DNA of 64,000 nt from Salvelinus alpinus (lineage: Eukaryota; Chordata; Actinopteri; Salmoniformes; Salmonidae): the NCBI RefSeq assembly GCF_045679555.1, contig NC_092098.1, positions 17,311,038 through 17,375,037 on the forward strand. Reading direction: 5' to 3'. The translations under genes were made by a program, and so were the position numbers. The notes beneath the pieces were generated by a model. It searched no databases. It was not told where the DNA came from and worked only from the letters and a program-made list of their open reading frames with translations. Position 1 is the first letter of the stretch. The number at the start of each line of letters is the position of its first letter. Below, piece after piece: positions 26,301 to 38,000 of this stretch.

Positions 26301-27856
26301 TAAACTTCACATCAGTTGCATGTTCTACCTCTTTCCCTTTAGGTACGTTGGACATTTTATCTACTACATCAAAATGTCTTTGATTGGTAGTGGTCAAAAC
26401 CTATTTCCTGCACATGGAATGGACAGAATAAGGTACAGTTTCATTCCACCTTCAAATATGCAAATTAAAATGTAGGTTATAGGTTTTGGGTTAAATGTGA
26501 TTATTTGAGTATATCCCCCTTTCATCTGTTAATACAATCTCTTTCAGATATTTTCCTGCACGCTTACTGCACGCTGATTTTAATTCAGCAGCATCTTAGA
26601 GATCCTAGTATTATCCCCTGGTGCTTTTGAAGTGACACTTGGTGAGCTAGTCTTGTTGTCCTTGAAGTGTCTTACTTTAAATGTATTGTTTCGATGCTAA
26701 CACTTTAAGTTCTCTCAAATCTAGTGAATATTGGTGTACCATTTATTCCATTTTCTCTAAAGATACACCAGTGTGGTCCAAGCTTGAATCAGGATACATC
26801 CCTACTTCTAAGACCTTTCTGAGATCCTGGATGGTAAATTTGGAGTTGAAACATACAAAGTCTTACAAAACTACACATCAAGCTAACCAGCTACTCCTGA
26901 GAAATATGGGACTGTCTCGTGGCTAAATGAAGGTCTGCACTAAAAACAGCATAATCTGGGTCCAGGCCTGATGTCCAGTCACGTTACATTCTTGCTGACT
27001 CAGGAAATACAGAATACCTCAAAGCTCGCATTGTTTCGCTTAATGGCCAACTATTAAAGAGAAATCTAACAGACCTGAAAAATGTCAAAACATTTACGCT
27101 ATTGTTTTGATCTGCAAATAAATAGTAAGAGCAAGTTGTCAATGTGGCTGGAACGGCGCAAATGGAATGGCATCAAATACATGGAAACCTTGTTTGATGT
27201 ATTTGATACCGTTCCACTAATTCTGCTCCAGCCATTATCACGAGCCCGTCCTCCCCAATTAAGGTGCCACCAACCTCCTGTGTTAGACTGGCAAAAAAAA
27301 CAGTTGATGTTTGTTGGACAAACACTTGAGTTCAATGTTTAAATGGCTATAGAGTTAAAAGCCCTATTTTACTGTACACCAGTATATTAGACAAGAGGAA
27401 CAATGTTATTTTATAAGACAAATTTACCTTTATACTATTTCTATTCCATATCATTTTCACTGAGAAGCGTAGCAGTGTTTTGAAGTATACTGAACATAAA
27501 TATGAACGCAACAATTTCAAAGATCTTACCGAGTTACAGTTCATAGAAGGAAATCAGGATTTCACATGATTGGGCAGGGGCGCAGCCATGGGTAGGCCTG
27601 GGAGGGCATAGGCCCACCCACTGGGGAGCCAGGCCCAGCCAATACTGTTGTGTATTGATATTCTAGTTTTGTTCCTTTAGGGCACCTGTAACCCCCCCTT
27701 GCTTACCTACGTTGAAATGCTTGGAATGTTCTTCCTGTGAAACGCATTAAACAATGCCCATGTTCATTTCTACTCGTCCTGTCCTTATATTAGTTGTTTA
27801 AGCAATACATTGTGCCACACAACAATAAACAAATGAGTTTCCCCCCGCAAAAGGGC
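26301..27856. other. Intergenic, repeat-derived pieces
   Basis: Nothing coding recognised. About 27120-27310 holds a palindromic repeat (atcaaatacatgg...gtatttgatacc with tccccaattaaggtgccacc) frequent in salmonids. About 27480-27645 holds a mariner/Tc1 MITE fragment (tactgaacataaatatgaac, ggcaggggcgcagccatggg). Confidence 0.5.
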
Positions 27857-28237
27857 TTTATTACAGACCAAAATACTCCTGACTCCTTCGTTGAACCAGC
27901 CTTTTGAAGGAAAGGATTACATTTTAACGCACAAATAAAACACATGAAAAAGTACCAAGGAATTACAATTTTATTTAAAACTGTTCAGAAAGGCTTATTG
28001 AGAGAGAATGAGTGACACATTTACTATTGCTATATAAAACATTGCTTTGGAGGAATAAAAAAAAAAGTCTATACAGAATCAGTACATCTGAAATACGAAA
28101 ATGCCAACTCGTGATGCTATTTTAAAACAAAAACATTCTGAATATTTCCCATGCAATTTTCACAGTACATAACATACCATGTATGAATTTTTAAATATAG
28201 TACAGTTTCAAAAGTTAAAAAAATGTAATTGACCATT
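27857..28237 (-). terminator. nono: nono 3' UTR and poly(A) signal
   Basis: AATAAA reads on the minus strand at 27857-27862, about 375 bp after the nono stop codon. The stretch between is AT-rich and non-coding. Transcript end is inferred from this signal only. Confidence 0.5.
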
Positions 28238-31200
28238 TTAGAATCTGCGACGCTTGTTGGCACCAAAGTCCGCAGGGCCTTGGCCAGGGACTCTTGGGAA
28301 CACAGGCTGGCCTCCTACGGGCATGTTGTTGTTTCCTGCCCCCTGCTGGGAGAAAACAGAAAAGACACGCAAGATGAGTGATAATGACAAATGAAAGTCT
28401 CTTGCAGCTATATATTTACAAGATTAACACAGAGGTGAAATGATCAAATACATATTTGGTTACCCTATCCCTGTTGGCACAATAAATGTGTTGATCTTGG
28501 TATGTAAATATATCGTTTGTTATTCTAAAATGTCTAACATTACCATTAAAGGGGGGTTCTCGGCAGGTATGTTGGCAGCTCCAGGGATGGGCACGCTGGG
28601 GTTTCCTTCACCACCACCCATCGAGTTTCTGTTAATTCCTTGACCTACACCAAACCAAAAAACAGACAGCACATCAGCAAACCAATACAATACAGTGGGT
28701 TCAGGAATGATTGGATCCCTTGATTAAAATTAGCAAAAAAATACTAAAATAAATAAAAATACTGAGCTATATTGTATGCTAAAAATAAAATACTAAATAT
28801 ATATTTTATCCTAATGCAATTGCTCAGCGAAAGAGGTTGCTTAACAAGTAATTTTTTTAAATTCTAAAAAAAGATGGAGTTCAAGAGAACACATTGGGAG
28901 GGATCTAAGACATTAGTATAAAATAGAATTCTTCATATTTTATACATTTTCTGTATTTTTCAATATAATTATTTTACACTGTCTTTTTTACTCATCTTTA
29001 TCAAGGGTTCCAATAATTCCAGACCCCACTGTATATACTAGATAACATGGTGACCATCACCCTTGACAGCTCAGTGAAGATCTGAAAGCTAATGTAAACC
29101 TTACCTTGCATGTGCATCCGCATCTCCTGCTCCCGCTAAGAAAAATGATAACACATTAAAAAATCCATTCTTTAATCAGATAGATTAAACAATAGACAGC
29201 TTAGAAACAGCAAACAAAATATAGTTTTAGTCCTTTTTCCAATTGTTTAACCACAAACACAATTGCAAAGGTGCTTAGACACATTTAGGCAACTTCCATT
29301 TGTGTATAGAGGAATAATGATAGATATTTTTTTATCAGAGTATTTAAACCAGTGTCAAATAGCAATGACTCACATTTCCAGGGAAGTTCCCCTTGAAGCC
29401 CTCCTGCTGCCGCCTCATCATCTCCTCACTGTGCATCCTCATCTCCTCCTCCCTCCTGCGATGTTCCTCTTCTTGACGGAGCTCCATCTGCTTCCTCTTC
29501 TGCATCTCCTGGTTATGGAGCTCCTCCATTCTCCTCAGCTCCTCTTGACGCCTCAGCAGGTCTGTAATGAGATGAACACCCCATTTGTTAGTAACCTAGT
29601 CAAAAGACCTACACCATATGAATCAATTACCAATAGGATTGGATTCAAGTGGTGTATGAGATTGACATCCGGGCTACATCTGGTGGTAGGACACGTCAAG
29701 AAATGCATACATTTCTCCATAAGACACCCTGTTTTGTGTTTATTAGTGTCCTTAACCTTGGATTGATAAGGTAGAGTGGACCCAGACCACACATACCTTG
29801 TCTCATCAAGATAACCTGGTGCTCATGTCTAGCTGCCTCCATCTCTTGCTCCAGCTTCTCCTGAGCCTCCTTGATGTTCCTGTCCACCTGCTCATACTGT
29901 TGCTTCTCCATCTCCATCAGGGCCTTCCAGCGCATGGCATACTCATACTCAAATGTCCCTGGCTGAGCAAATCTCGGTGGCTGCTCCCGCTCCCTGGCAG
30001 AGAGATTTTACACAAGAAAACCAGATCAATATGCAACACTTTATTGTCATGGATTGTACCTCTTTTCAGCAGCATGGTGCAAGATTGTTCTATGCACAGT
30101 TCTGACCAATGTATTTGGAGAAAGTATGCCAAACCCCAAAAACTATGATTACTCACTTGTGAAACACTTGGTTTTTGTTTACAATCCTCTCTGGCAGTCC
30201 CTCATCCTCATCAAACTGCTCCATTGGCTCAACTGTCACTGGCCTGGGGAATCTGAAAAGCGTAAAACAATCAGCATTACCTCTCCCATTTTGAAAACAT
30301 TACAACAAAATGCATTTGAAACATTACATGTTTTCATTTTATTTCCAGCATAATACTTACGCAGTCAATAGAAAGGCTCCATCTGCACACCTATCCAGAG
30401 CCTTCCTTGCTGCAGGCTTGGCTGTGTATTCCACAATCCCTTTTCCTGTGGGTCTCCCTCTATCATCTACTATGACTATGGCCCTTTCAATCTGGCCAAA
30501 GACAGAGAAAGCCTCTTCCAGGAGCTCATTGGAAATGAACTGTGGCAAATTCCTCACAGTTAGAGCAGCACCATGTGTTGCAAATCGCACGCGCAACTGT
30601 CTGCCCCTGAATGAGGTGTCATCAAGCTCGGCTTTAGCAATCTCAGCCACTGTTTTTGTCTCCTGTTGGTATTAAAGTATAAAATAAGAACATTCACAAA
30701 GTAGTCACACGTGAATGCTTTCCCATTCATTTAAGATTGAGGAATATAACTTCTATCCCTTGAACATGCTACTGTGACAGAGTGGAAATTCAGCCCAAAC
30801 CGGGATGCAAACTTACAACCCTCCCCACTGTAACAAAAACTCAAGAGGCACTGTCAATATAACTGACCCAGAAAGCTAAGTCAATTCTGAATCGGGGGTG
30901 ACGGTACTTCTACATCTCAGGAAGGCAGTAGTGATGCACTTGGTCATCCGCTACACTAACTACTTACCAGTCTAATGAATCCAAACCCCCGGTCCTTGTT
31001 GATGAAAATCTCAGCTGCCTTGCCATACTTGGAAAATAACTTCTCCACCTCTGCCTCTGTAACACCAGTTGGTAAATTTCCCACAAACAGACGGCTACGC
31101 TGAGTGTAAGTCTTCTCTCCAGGTTTCCTGAAGTTTTGTAGATCTATGGTTATCCCTGCATCTAAAGAGAAGCAAAATATTAGAATCATCTAATACTGGA

Positions 31201-31380
31201 TGATTTCATTTCCTTCCAATACAGAGCTCAGGAGTCAATGAAACCTATCTTACTTGGGCTCTCCTGCTCATCTGCATGCTGTCCATTGCTGTTGACTCCA
31301 GGATGTTTCTGGTTTTCAAACTGGTGTCTAGATGGGCCATGATACTGCTGTTCTCCACGGGGGCCCTGGTTTCCTTGCAT
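28238..31380 (-). CDS. nono: NONO, DBHS-family RNA/DNA-binding protein
   Basis: Nuclear paraspeckle protein acting in transcription, splicing and DNA repair as a dimer with SFPQ/PSPC1. Nine coding exons: 31254-31380 (ATG at 31380), 30968-31161, 30361-30662, 30157-30252, 29797-29993, 29374-29561, 29105-29135, 28544-28644, 28238-28345. All junctions are AG/GT, the phases join, and the sum is 1344 bp, i.e. 447 residues plus stop (human NONO 471). RRM1 starts about residue 66 ([10 protein letters not shown], then GFGFIRL). RRM2 starts about 141 ([20 protein letters not shown]). The NOPS segment follows ([20 protein letters not shown]), then a long Glu/Arg/Gln coiled coil (about 260-360) and a short Gly/Pro tail ending in ANKRRRF. 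The NEQ-rich N-terminus is short. No lesion is seen. The ATG directly follows an acceptor (attag), so the 5' UTR lies in an upstream exon. A MITE sits in one intron. Confidence 0.96.
28693..29031. mobile_element. Tc1/mariner MITE in nono intron
   Basis: Ends cagtgggttcaggaatgatt and its imperfect complement ending agaccccactg are flanked by TA on both sides (28691-28692, 29032-29033). The 339-bp interior is AT-rich with no ORF. It lies between the 28544-28644 and 29105-29135 exons. Confidence 0.8.
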
Positions 31381-32200
31381 CTAATTAAAAGGACAGTCAT
31401 TAACAGAGTCACTACATTGATTTTTATTGCTAATACCATCGGGCAAAAAAAAATGCATGAGGATACAAGAGATGTCAAAGCCAGAGGAAGGCTATAGCTA
31501 ACGTTAAGCTGGCTAGCAACGTGTTTCGTTATAACGTTAGCTATAACAGATAATTTCAGTCTAAAACACATTTTGGCTAACGTTTAACAAGCAAATCTTA
31601 TATGGTAACGAGTGGCGTTGAGAGCTACCATTGGCTAGGTAACAAAATGTAATATACAGTAGCTAAATCAATTACCTAGCCAACGTTAGTTACTGTAGAG
31701 TAACGTTACCAAAATGTGAAAGCCACCGTCTTTGTTTGCTAGCTAGTATAGCTAGCTAACTAGTTCAAGACGGGCAGTGTGAGCTAGCAAACCAATATCG
31801 ATTGTTGAACAATCTGTTAGTTAGCTAACGAATTAAAACATGTCCGTTAACTGTTAGCTACTTATGTGAAGCTGGCTAGTAATTTCGCTACTTACCTAAG
31901 CTACCAATCCTCACCACTAAACTAACCATCCTCACCACTAAGCTAACATAGCTAACTAGCACAACCGTTTTGTTCCTAGCAAATGTATGTAACATATTGC
32001 TAGTTAGCTAATATAAGCAACTTCTCAGATGAAAGCAACATTTTTGCATATTCAACTATTACGTTTCATACCTTTACAAAATAAATGTTTGGGGATTCCA
32101 ACACACGTAGAAGGGAAAATCGCTCTTTACAAAGAACAGATAATGGATTTCACAAACAACCTCTTGATTCCACTTGAGGAAGCAGATTGGCTGACTGGGA
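31381..32200 (-). promoter_or_regulatory. nono: nono 5' intron, UTR exon and promoter region
   Basis: The coding start lies right after a splice acceptor, so at least one non-coding exon must lie upstream. Two donor-like sites on the minus strand suit it: gtaagtag near 31885-31895 and gtatgaaac near 32065-32073. The stretch is dense in palindromic CTAGC/AACGTT motifs (31490-31860). The exact TSS cannot be set from sequence. Confidence 0.4.
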
Positions 32201-33139
32201 GAAGGCGGATGTAGTGTAGACATGCAGTGATTGGAAGAATTCCCGTCAATTATATAGAGAATAGTAAATCTAACAATGTAATTGGTACATATTCTATTTT
32301 GACCATTCCTTGATTTTCTCAGAGATCTGAAAATAATGACTATTGAAATTAGATGAATTGAACGGTTTTGGAACCTCTGGCCTCTGAACCTCTGAACACT
32401 GGCAATTTGACTGGTAAACTCTTGGGTACAATCGCAATGGCTGCCTGGTATTATGATGCAATAATTTCCATGCAATGTAGAATGTTCCTTCAGATAATGT
32501 TAACTCATGTGGATCATGCAATTTAATGTACTTTTTGCAACGTCAGTTGCGTTGAATCAACAAATCACAGCACATTTTGATGGGTACACTTCCTGCTTAT
32601 ACTTATTTTACTTCCTGCTTTGTTACATAGTACCACAGTATGAGTCATAATACCCATAAAACCTAGCAGTCAAACAGGGAAATGGTTTCAATCGTTTTTC
32701 GACCATTCATTTTTCCCATAGGAAACACTTAAAATAAGGGGTGTGTTCCGTGTGGGCTTACCCTGGCGTGATGTTTTGATAACTGTGCAAAGCTCTCTTG
32801 GACAAGGTCACTTTTATCAATATAGTCGCCTGCAATTACCCCCTGAAATGAAACGCTAATTAGCCGCTAATATGGCTATCATACAGAACTACACATCTTG
32901 TCGCAAGCTTTGACATCATCCCTTAAGGCACATTTCTCCATGCAGTAACCTAGCAAGTAAATATTATAATCTTTATTGTTTGAAATTGTGTATTTCTTGT
33001 GTGTATGCTTGTTTAATATTTTTTTTTTTTACCTAGCTAGCTACCGTTAGCATTTTTTAGTTACTAGAATTACCCTCTGGCCTTTGTAGTAAATTAGCTA
33101 ACCTTAGGTCTCTCCGTTGATCTGAAGCCAGCTGCCAGG
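32201..33139. other. Intergenic between nono and THAP-like exon
   Basis: Includes a segment 'gtgtgttccgtgtgggctta' (about 32740) and ccctggcgtgatgttttgat that I believe recurs in salmonid genomes. A T-run at 33020-33030 and CTAGC motifs follow. No coding frame of note. Confidence 0.4.
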
Positions 33140-33250
33140 ATGGTTCGGTGCTATGTACCGGATTGTAACCACTACTCCGATAAGCACACATGCATTTTAT
33201 TGTTTTCCGACCTCTGTAATCGAGAGGCGTTGTTGGAGCTGTGTGATAAG
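33140..33250 (+). CDS. THAP-like first coding exon (partial)
   Basis: ATG at 33140 opens a 37-codon exon that ends exactly in phase 0 at a donor (gataag followed by gtaaac). It reads MVRCYVPDCNHYSDKH and on to LELCDK. The early Cys pair (C4, C9) after a short MVR start resembles the beginning of a THAP zinc finger (C-x2-4-C ... C-x2-H), but the expected aromatic/proline block is weak. No continuing exon is certain: an AG-bounded segment near 34740-34811 (before gtaagaac) stays open in phase 0 but carries no recognised motif. Orientation is divergent from nono. It could be a host THAP gene, a domesticated or dead P-element-type transposase, or chance. Confidence 0.35.
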
Positions 33251-33689
33251 GTAAACCCTGTTTGCTAGTTGCGAACAAGCTGTTTTGGTTAGGTCAAAGA
33301 TCTATGGTTAGCTAGGTGTTTATGAAAATTAGCGAGATAACCACTGACTGTAGTTATGTGTACAACGCATGTTGCCTTCCTTACAAGTAAAAAGAAAACC
33401 AGCATAGGCTAGGATAATGACTGTTGTTAACGTTTTATTGGCAAGTATTTAGTGAACTAGCCAGCTAGTTAAAGTTAGTTCACAGTTTGGTAGTAATACT
33501 TTTTCACGTGGTGACATGCTAGCTAGCATTAGCCCACCAGGGAAAGGATATTTAGCTAACGTTAGCTAGTTAACGTTAATTCCCCATTTGTGTAGTCAGA
33601 TTTGCTAGCTAACGTTACGACGGCAAGGATAATTGGTTAGCTAGCATGTCACCTCTTAGAAAAGTCTGACTACATGAACTGTTTATTTA

Positions 33690-34160
33690 CATTTTTTTTA
33701 TACTTTTACCCCTTTTTCTCCCCAATTTTGTGATATCCAATTGTAAGTATAGTCCTATCGCTGCAACTCCCCTACGGACTTGGGAGAGGTAAAGGTCGAG
33801 AGCCATGCATCCTCCGAAACACGAACATGCCAAGCCGCACTGCTTCTTGACACATTGCTCGCTTAACCCGGAAGCCAGCCGCACCAATGTGTCGGAGGAA
33901 ACACCGCGCAGCTGGCGACCGAAGTCAGCTTGCAGGCGCCCGGCCCACCACAAGGAGTCGCTATAGCGCAATGGGACAAGGAAATCCCGGGCCCGGCCAA
34001 ACCCTCCCCTAACCCGGACGACGCTGGGCCGATTGTGTGCTGCCTCATGGGTCTCCCAGTTACGGCCGGCTGTGACACAGCCTGGGATCAAACCCGGGTC
34101 TGTAGTGACACCTCAAGCACTGCTTTGCAGTGCCTTAGATTGCTGTGCCACTCGGGAACT
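33690..34160 (-). repeat. tRNA-derived SINE, inverse copy
   Basis: Inverse relative of the SINE at 14693-15153. It reads, on the minus strand, a tRNA-like head with B-box-like GGTTTGATCCC (about 34087-34097), the shared body (cattggtgcggctggcttcc) and an A-rich tail near 33690-33720. Target duplication not resolved. Confidence 0.8.
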
Positions 34161-36560
34161 AATGTTAACTAGCTAGCTAGCTAAATATCGCCTGGTGAGC
34201 TAGCTAGTTAGACACCTTGGTTAGATAGTGAGCTAAAGTTGGCTAGCTAGCTCACAAAGTACTTGTGGCCTCAATGTTTTCCCCATACAGAACACAAACT
34301 CATCAAATGATACAATGTTGTGTAAAACATTGAATTTGTAGATGCATCAAAACGGACTTTATATCCCCTTTTCCTCGTTGTTTAGACATGAGGCGTGACA
34401 TGCGGAACATCGGGCTCACACCAAGAGAAAGCAGTGCATGATAAATGCCACCCTCAGCAAAGAGATCTGTTGGAAGTGATGGGGGAAAGACATAATTTAA
34501 ACATCATGGATATAAATTCCAACTGTGCCCATGATAAAATGCAATGTGAATTGTGTTGTACTACTGAATGAAACTGAGCAGATGCACTCAGACCAGCCTT
34601 TGCGATTTAATTTACGTTAACTACATTACTTTAGCTGGCTGCTTTTGAGCAAAACTTGTATAATATAACCTATTCTGGGAGCCTAGTGTGTGTATGAACT
34701 TTGTGGAAGTTTTGAACCATTGGCTTCCCTGAAACAGGTACTGACAGGAGGCGCGACGAGAACGCTGACCCGGAGCCTGCCCAAAAAAACGATTGGAATA
34801 AAACCTCAAAGTAAGAACAAAAACTGTGTGAAAAAACTATAAGATATTTAGATGTTCACTGATGCAAAGACAGCTTTGGGAGCATGTGGTCCTTGAAAAA
34901 CTCCTCTAATCCAGCAAAATGAGTCTGCCAGAGGTCGTCATGCTGGATGCCCATTTGGGGATCTGATGGTATTTCTGATTGTCTTAACTCACCACCACTA
35001 ATGAGCTGTGAAGCTTCTCAAAGTAACTTTTTCTTCACCTCAAACATGCAAGTAAACAAAGTCTGTTTTTACATCCATTGAGAATGACATCTTCCCAGCT
35101 CTCTCCCTGTCGATAACCATTCAGAGTGAAAGGGAAAAAAATGTCATGCTCTTCCAGTGGAATCTTCAGAAAATTGGCCTATCCAATTGACTTCTTATCC
35201 CTTGTGCAAATGGCTTACAGCTGTGTCTGTCCTGAGCTCACTGGTGCAGGAAACTCTCAGGGTTCAGAATATGCAAGCTTTGGCTAGACCAAGTTGATAG
35301 TTGATACAATGTTTCAAGTTCCTTGCAGACAGGCCATGAATAGCAAATGTGATTTAATTTTATTAGGATATTTTCTACCTACAGGCTGCAATGTTTTTAT
35401 GTTGGCTATTTTTGTAGGCTATTTTTTACACAGTTGGCAATGGCAATATAAATGACTTTTAGATTTGTATCTAGATTTGTATAATTTTCATAGATCACAT
35501 TTTTATTAATCACATGACAATGATTTTGAGAAGACTTTATAAATTGCCACTCCAAATCGAAAAGGTTGCCGACCCCTGGTGTAGCCTATTACCGGCAACT
35601 TCGGGAGCGTAACAAAGCCCAGCAGCAGCTGGAGGAGGAGGTTTGGGAACAGGTTTTTTCTTCTTCTGGTTAGGCTATCTTGCTTTCTGGCTCCTTCGAG
35701 TCATTTGTGTGTGTCTTCATTATTTAATGACAGCGTGCTTAAAGCATCAGACAAGCTCAGTCGCCTACATATAGTTGATTTTTTTTAAACACAGAGGGTG
35801 TGTGTATGTATGGAAAATTACACGTTTTAAAACCTCAACCAGTCGATTGGCTGAAAGACCAGACTACTCTTGGTCGACCAATATTTTGTTGGGGTCGGGG
35901 ACAGCCCTAGATAAATCTTTGAAATTGTTGCATGTTGCATTTATATTTTTGTTCACCATTCTTTGTAACAAGTCAGATTTGTCTGTCGATGACAAAAATA
36001 CACTGATCTACAATCCAAATTGGATGATGTTTACATAAAGAAGGTGAATAGCACCTACATAAAATCAAGGGCAAAGTGGATAAGATTATCAAGTCAAGAC
36101 AATTCTATTATTGAGAAGTGTGTGTTTCTCTGGCTGGACATTGGTCATCGGAGGGAGAGAGAGATACAGACGCTACTCCTGTCAGGAGGAATCATGCTCC
36201 ATAAATCAAACTGATGACATAGAGTCCACAGCAGGAAATTATTTTGCTTCAATTGGCTCAGTACATTTTGTCCCATTGGATTAGACATTTTTAAGATTAG
36301 GTTATTGATTTGCTGCTCAAGTTTACCTGAACAAATACTACTATATTAGTATGCACCTAGTCTTGTGAAACCGGACGACTGTGTCTGAAGTCAAATGTAT
36401 TTTTCACATGCGCTGAATAACACACGTGTCTCTAAATATTACGCAGTAACTGTCTGGCCATGATATTAGTATGCACTGGAACAGCCAGATATATTTAATA
36501 CGGCTGCATGTTTATATTCACTAAGTTGGACCACTAAAATTATTGTTTTGTCTCTTGTAG
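34161..36560. other. Intergenic, MITE fragments
   Basis: No intact gene. 35555-35582 (ggttgccgacccctggtgta) and 35840-35910 (ggtcgaccaatattttgttg ... ggggacagccctag) look like ends of hAT-type MITEs. I looked for a first exon of the melatonin-receptor remnant upstream of 36561 and did not find one. Confidence 0.4.
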
Positions 36561-37310
36561 GAAACATCTTTGGTGAGCATGTCGGTGGAAGACCTACCCC
36601 CTGGCTCTCCTGTACATCTCCCACAATGACTGGATCGTTGGGGACATGCACTGCCAGCTCAGTGGCTTTATCATAGGCCTCAGTATCATTGGCTCCGTCT
36701 TTAACATCTTGGCCATTTCCATCAACCGGTACATCTGCCACAGCCTGCACTATGACCACATGTTGTGCACCAGGAACACCTGCTGTTACCTGGGCCTCAC
36801 CTGGCTGCTCACTGCCATGGCCACAGTGCTCAACTTCTTAGTGGGCTCTCTGCAGTATGACCCACGCCTCTTCTCCTGCACCTTCGCCCAGACTGTCAGC
36901 TCCTACTAGACCAGCTCTGGTGCTGATCCACTTCCTGGTGCCCCTCTCGGTGGTCTGTTACTACTACCTGAGGATCTGGGTGTTTATCATCCAGGTGAAA
37001 GAGGGTGAAACCAGATGACAAGCAGAAACTAAAGTAATTTCTTGACTATGTTTGTGGTGTTCCTAATGTTTGGTGGGCTGGGGACCACTAAACATTATTG
37101 GCCTGGCACTGGCCATTAACTCGGGAATGGTGGCAGCAAAAATCTCAGATTGGCTCTTTGTCACCAGGTACTTTATGGCCTATTTCAACAGCTGTCTCAA
37201 TGCTGTCATCTACGGGTTACTCAATCAGAACTTTAGTAAGGAAAACATACACATCCTCTTACTGCTGTGTACCCCTCAAACTATTTTTTATGTAAGGCTA
37301 CAGGTGTTGG
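36561..37310 (+). pseudogene. Melatonin receptor pseudogene, exon 2
   Basis: A G-protein-coupled receptor remnant of the melatonin family (Mel1c/GPR50-like or MTNR1). It starts at an acceptor (tctcttgtag) with GNIF, the intron position known for this family, and carries [20 protein letters not shown] (TM3/NRY box), a [22 protein letters not shown]4 segment, and after breaks IIGLALAI and FMAYFNSCLNAVIYGLLNQN (NAVIY motif of TM7). Lesions: sequence missing between GNIF and the TM2 remnant, a stop after TFAQTVSSY (about 36907), a frame change just after it, loss and frameshift in loop 3 near 37000-37030, and a further shift before TM6. Exon 1 is absent. Clearly non-functional. Confidence 0.88.
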
Positions 37311-38000
37311 ACTGAGGGATTTAAAAGAACAAATAAACCATCCAGTGGCGAGCCGTCATTCAGCCCCACATTTTTAGCAAAAATTGCCTGTTTTGCATGT
37401 TATTTTAGCATTAATACGTGTCTCATATCCATTTACAAACAAGGTAAAAAATAATATATCATTGAGTTATTAAAGCCGCATGCAAACATGGTCTCTTTTT
37501 TTCTTTTCTTGAGTAAGGCAGCTCCAAAATGCAGGTGTTTCAGCCTAGCTCAGTGCTTTCTGTGGTGGGGCAAGCCAACAGAAAATACGGAGCGTTGCGC
37601 TGTGATTGGCTCAGTGTTCTGTCACTCATGGGGACTTTACGTCACTGCCAAGTGGAAGAGGAGACCTTAAATTCTAGCCCTTCAAGTGTTACATTAGAAG
37701 TGCTCATCCAAGAACACTCAAGGTCATTGGCCACAGATAAAATTACATCAAATCACATTATATGTACAGTAGCTTTGATTGGACTTTCACAATCTTAGCA
37801 AGCAGTCATCATCATGAATCAAGTCGACAATATACTGGCAAATCCTTTTTAATCCTTGTCATATGACGAGAAATAATGAAGAGAAATTATAGATAAAACG
37901 TATCGGCGCTCATTGGCCATTACACAACAAGTTGTAAATCGCAAATTCAACAAGTGGTTTGGAAGAAATCAGTGACAGTGGCTGTGTGGTCCCAAATCTG
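37311..38000. other. Intergenic, no gene seen
   Basis: Short frames only, without family resemblance. The stretch ends at the 3' terminus of the next LINE. Confidence 0.45.

Noticed and set aside
28440-28643. Plus-strand 67-codon frame with hydrophobic start
   Set aside because: It is antisense to a nono exon (28544-28644) and has no splice or family support.
29263-29766. Plus-strand leucine-rich 167-codon frame
   Set aside because: It is the antisense of the Glu/Arg-rich nono coiled-coil exon, which naturally reads as Leu/Pro-rich.
34390-34440. Second exon for the THAP-like gene (after tgtttag)
   Set aside because: Joined in phase 0 to the 33250 donor it stops at the second codon.
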